NCBI GenBank assembly: GCA_964363695.1
Contig: CAYIJI010000053.1
Location: 1-6,262 of the forward strand
Reading direction: 5' to 3'
Origin: JAMCZZ01 sp964363695
Lineage (GTDB): Bacteria; Patescibacteriota; UBA1384; XYA2-FULL-43-10; 1-14-0-10-43-13
DNA: 6,262 bases
The position numbers and the translations under genes were made by a program. The notes beneath the pieces were generated by a model. That model was not told the origin of the DNA. It saw nothing but the letters and a program-made list of their open reading frames with translations, and made no database searches. Below, piece by piece: positions 4,460 to 6,262 of this stretch. Each line of letters begins with the position of its first letter. Positions within the stretch are counted from its first letter, which is position 1.

Positions 4460-5854
4460 ATGGCAAATGATAAATTAATGAAAAATGGAAAATGGAAAAT
4501 GAGAATTCCTCGTCGAAGTCGAGGAAGCTATTTGCCTGTCATTCTGATGGCCTCGGTGATTTTTTTGGCTTTTGCGACGGCAATTATCACGCTTTCAATG
4601 TCCAATGTAAAAATCGCCAATCTTCATAATAAAAAAATTACTTCTATGTCAATTGCCGAGGCAGGCATTAACTACTATATGTGGCATTTGGCCCATGATA
4701 ACGAGGATTACTGCGACGATCAGACTTGCGTTGGAGGAGCTCCATATGGTCCCTACACTCATAACTATACCGATGAAGCAGGCAGTGTTTTGGGAACGTA
4801 TGATCTTTTCATAACTCCGCCAACTGTCGGACAATCAACTGTAACGGTAAAATCGGTCGGTAAAGTTAACGGTGTAAGCCCGACTCGCACAATAATTACA
4901 ACAATCGGTATGCCTTCTTTCACAAAATACACTTTACTCACAAATGGAGAGCAGTTGTGGGTTGGGCCGGGAGAAAAAATAACGGGAACAGTGCATGTTA
5001 ATGACAGCGGAATGTATAATGAAGGAGAGGTCACGGGCGACGCTTCCTCTACCGAATCGACCTACTCAAGTTGGAATTGGGGGACTCAGCCGGGGGTCTC
5101 AGGTCCAAACCCGTTAACAGATCATTATAAAGGTGCAATGTCGTATCCTGTGCCTCGAATTGACTTTGATCAAGTTGAAGTTGATATTAAAGCTATTAGA
5201 GATGATGCGAAAAATAATGGCGAGGGGGACTACTATGATACTTCTCCTAGCGGTAGTAAGGGCTACCATGTCGTGTTGAAGACAGACAGCTATGATCTAT
5301 ATAAGGTGACGAAGTACAGCAGTTCCGACTTAAACATTACTCAGGAATCGCTTCTTGGAAATCATCTTTATCCGGAAGACGGCATAATTATTCTAGAAGA
5401 TAATACTTGGATAAACGGCACAATTAACGGCCAAAAGATCACAATAATTGCTGCGGATCCAGAGCAAAGCGGAAATAATCAGAAGAGAATTGTGATTCCG
5501 GATCTGATCAAATACACGAATTTCGACGGATCAGACAAGATCGGTTTAATAACTCAAACCGACATCCTTGTAGCTAAAACAGCCCCCCATAATATGGAAA
5601 TTGACGCGGCGATGATAGCAAAAGACGGAGAAATTAAAATCAAAAGTTACTCCGGGCTTCATAAAGGGAATATAAGGGTATACGGCAGCATGGCCCATAA
5701 TACCGGTCTTGTCTGGACGTATAGTTATGGTGGAGGATCTTGGTCTGGTTACGCAACAACGGAAACGATTATTGATCAATTCAACGTTCTGAATCCGCCG
5801 CCAAAATTTCCATTAACAGGAACTTATGCGATATTGAGTTGGCGGGAAGAATAA
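4460..5854 (+). CDS. PilX-like membrane-anchored pilus-associated protein
   Basis: Predicted component of the type IV pilus-like system, anchored by one N-terminal helix with the rest outside the membrane. With start ATG 4460 (464 aa), a basic stretch (KMRIPRRSRGS, residues 13-23) precedes the helix at about 24-46. It is followed by MSIAEAGINYYMWHLAHDNE (63-82), a PilX-N-like signature, then PYGPYTHNYTDEAGSVLGTYDLFITPP and a long beta-rich region (GTVHVNDSG, LITQTDILVAKTAP, IDAAMIAKDG). It ends NPPPKFPLTGTYAILSWREE. This layout matches PilX-like proteins I associate with Patescibacteria. There is no canonical prepilin cleavage site. Cys85 and Cys90 may form a disulfide. The start is uncertain: ATG 4460 has no Shine-Dalgarno, and 4460-4498 looks like linker repeat (aaaatgg units). 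ATG 4499 would give MRIPRRSRGSYLPVIL, closer to the usual short leader, and may be the real start. Confidence 0.85.
   Translation: MANDKLMKNGKWKMRIPRRSRGSYLPVILMASVIFLAFATAIITLSMSNVKIANLHNKKITSMSIAEAGINYYMWHLAHDNEDYCDDQTCVGGAPYGPYTHNYTDEAGSVLGTYDLFITPPTVGQSTVTVKSVGKVNGVSPTRTIITTIGMPSFTKYTLLTNGEQLWVGPGEKITGTVHVNDSGMYNEGEVTGDASSTESTYSSWNWGTQPGVSGPNPLTDHYKGAMSYPVPRIDFDQVEVDIKAIRDDAKNNGEGDYYDTSPSGSKGYHVVLKTDSYDLYKVTKYSSSDLNITQESLLGNHLYPEDGIIILEDNTWINGTINGQKITIIAADPEQSGNNQKRIVIPDLIKYTNFDGSDKIGLITQTDILVAKTAPHNMEIDAAMIAKDGEIKIKSYSGLHKGNIRVYGSMAHNTGLVWTYSYGGGSWSGYATTETIIDQFNVLNPPPKFPLTGTYAILSWREE
4506..4526 (+). other. 7-bp hairpin at the 5' end of the PilX-like gene
   Basis: TTCCTCG (4506-4512) pairs with CGAGGAA (4520-4526) around a 7-nt loop. 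It encodes part of the basic leader (RIPRRSRGS) and begins a few bases after the alternative start at 4499. It might limit initiation. The shared word CTCGACTTCG recurs at 6242-6251. Confidence 0.4.
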
Positions 5855-5856
5855 CC

Positions 5857-5887
5857 ACACAGATCTTTTACACAGATAGACACAGAT
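5857..5887 (+). repeat. ACACAGAT x3 in the linker after the PilX-like gene
   Basis: ACACAGAT occurs at 5857-5864, 5870-5877 and 5880-5887. The linker then continues with GATGACGAAT at 5903-5912, the same 10-mer found in both copies of the 25-bp tandem repeat at 3761-3810. No gene is seen in 5855-5986. Confidence 0.75.
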
Positions 5888-5915
5888 ATTTAAACAGGAA
5901 CGGATGACGAATAAA

Positions 5916-5951
5916 ACAGACGGCTATTTTTTTATTTATTTCGCTGTCTGT
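5916..5951 (+). other. 9-bp stem with an AT-rich loop before the 66-aa gene
   Basis: ACAGACGGC (5916-5924) pairs with GCTGTCTGT (5943-5951), with one G-T wobble, around an 18-nt loop that is almost all T and A. A T-run follows the left arm rather than the right one, so it is not a normal terminator for the PilX-like gene. It could be a leader structure of the next gene. Confidence 0.4.
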
Positions 5952-5986
5952 ATCGTTCGCTATTCATTCATGGCTTGGAGGGCTAT

Positions 5987-6187
5987 ATGAAGTTTTTAAT
6001 TTTTATTCTTTGTTTCGGTGTTGGCTTTATAGCGATCCGATATTCAAAATGGTTGGTTGATTCTCTGGGTAGATTTCCTTTTTTTGAAGAAAAATTGGGG
6101 AGCGGGGGAACCTACACTTTTTGGAAACTTCTGGGAGTACTATTTATTATTTTTGGTTTCTACTATCTTTTCGGCGGATTGGGCTAG
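5987..6187 (+). CDS. Small two-helix membrane protein, pilus-cluster associated (66 aa)
   Basis: Function unknown. The start is ATG 5987, with GGAGG at 5977-5981 and 5-nt spacing; the TTG at 5975 is rejected because it overlaps that ribosome-binding site. The protein begins MKFLIFILCFGVGFIAIRYS. Hydrophobic helices lie at about residues 2-18 and 46-63, joined by a basic and acidic loop (RYSKWLVDSLGRFPFFEEKL) and the block GSGGTYTFWKLLG. The block resembles small two-helix proteins I recall from Patescibacteria genomes, often near pilus genes; this is recollection, not a search. By position it is the fourth gene of the pilin cluster, 132 bp after the PilX-like gene with no terminator between, so it may be co-transcribed and act in the membrane with the pilus machinery. 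No convincing terminator follows in the remaining 75 bp. Confidence 0.78.
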   Translation: MKFLIFILCFGVGFIAIRYSKWLVDSLGRFPFFEEKLGSGGTYTFWKLLGVLFIIFGFYYLFGGLG

Positions 6188-6222
6188 CGTTTGCTGTTTT
6201 TTTATTAACTCACCTTACGCAA

Positions 6223-6236
6223 GACTATAAATAGTC
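6223..6236. other. Short inverted repeat downstream of the 66-aa gene
   Basis: GACTAT (6223-6228) and ATAGTC (6231-6236) are perfect 6-bp arms separated by AA. No T-run follows. It is next to GTCATCTCGACTTCG (6237-6251), which may be the edge of a dispersed palindromic repeat cut by the window end. The tail 6188-6262 has no other visible feature. Confidence 0.35.
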
Positions 6237-6262
6237 GTCATCTCGACTTCGTGGGTGGTTAC

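Noticed and set aside
6186..6203. Terminator after the 66-aa gene (AGC-GTTT-GCT followed by seven T).
   Set aside because: The stem has only three Watson-Crick pairs, too weak to call despite the T-run.

Overview
The window looks like a chromosomal piece of a low- to mid-GC bacterium of the Candidate Phyla Radiation (Patescibacteria) or a close relative. This rests on recalled family resemblance, not a search. The PilX-like protein (4460-5854), the PilW-like minor pilin (3832-4398) and the 66-residue two-helix membrane protein (5987-6187) each resemble families I associate with that radiation. Compact intergenic gaps, single small genes with their own terminators, and linkers built from repeated short words fit the same picture. 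Genes read as standard code 11.

Left part (1-2289). A small 61-residue membrane-protein gene points right and ends at a strong terminator. It converges on hydG, the radical SAM tyrosine lyase that makes CO and CN ligands for the [FeFe]-hydrogenase H-cluster, which points left. The two genes share a terminator zone that includes a perfect 36-bp palindrome. Upstream of hydG, also leftward, is a 119-residue gene of unknown function with a near-consensus promoter, a perfect Shine-Dalgarno and its own hairpin terminator. That terminator lies inside the longest possible hydG reading frame, so hydG almost certainly starts further in, at ATG 1770 or 1794. No hydE, hydF or hydrogenase gene is in view.

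Right part (2340-6187). A divergent promoter region leads into a rightward, apparently co-transcribed cluster of surface-filament genes. First is a large PilV-like prepilin carrying carboxypeptidase-regulatory-like repeats and an IPT/TIG-type domain. Next come a PilW/GspJ-like minor pilin, a PilX-like membrane-anchored protein and a small two-helix membrane protein. The V-W-X order is that of classic type IV pilus minor-pilin operons. The first gene has no ATG in a sensible place. Its best start is an ATT placed 5 nt after GGAGG, overlapping the stop codon of an 8-codon mini-ORF.

The gaps between pilin genes contain a 25-bp tandem duplication, repeated words TGACGAAT / TAGCGAAT and ACACAGAT, and an 11-bp perfect hairpin whose loop holds the stop codon of the PilW-like gene. 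The sequence shows no tRNA, rRNA, CRISPR array or insertion sequence.
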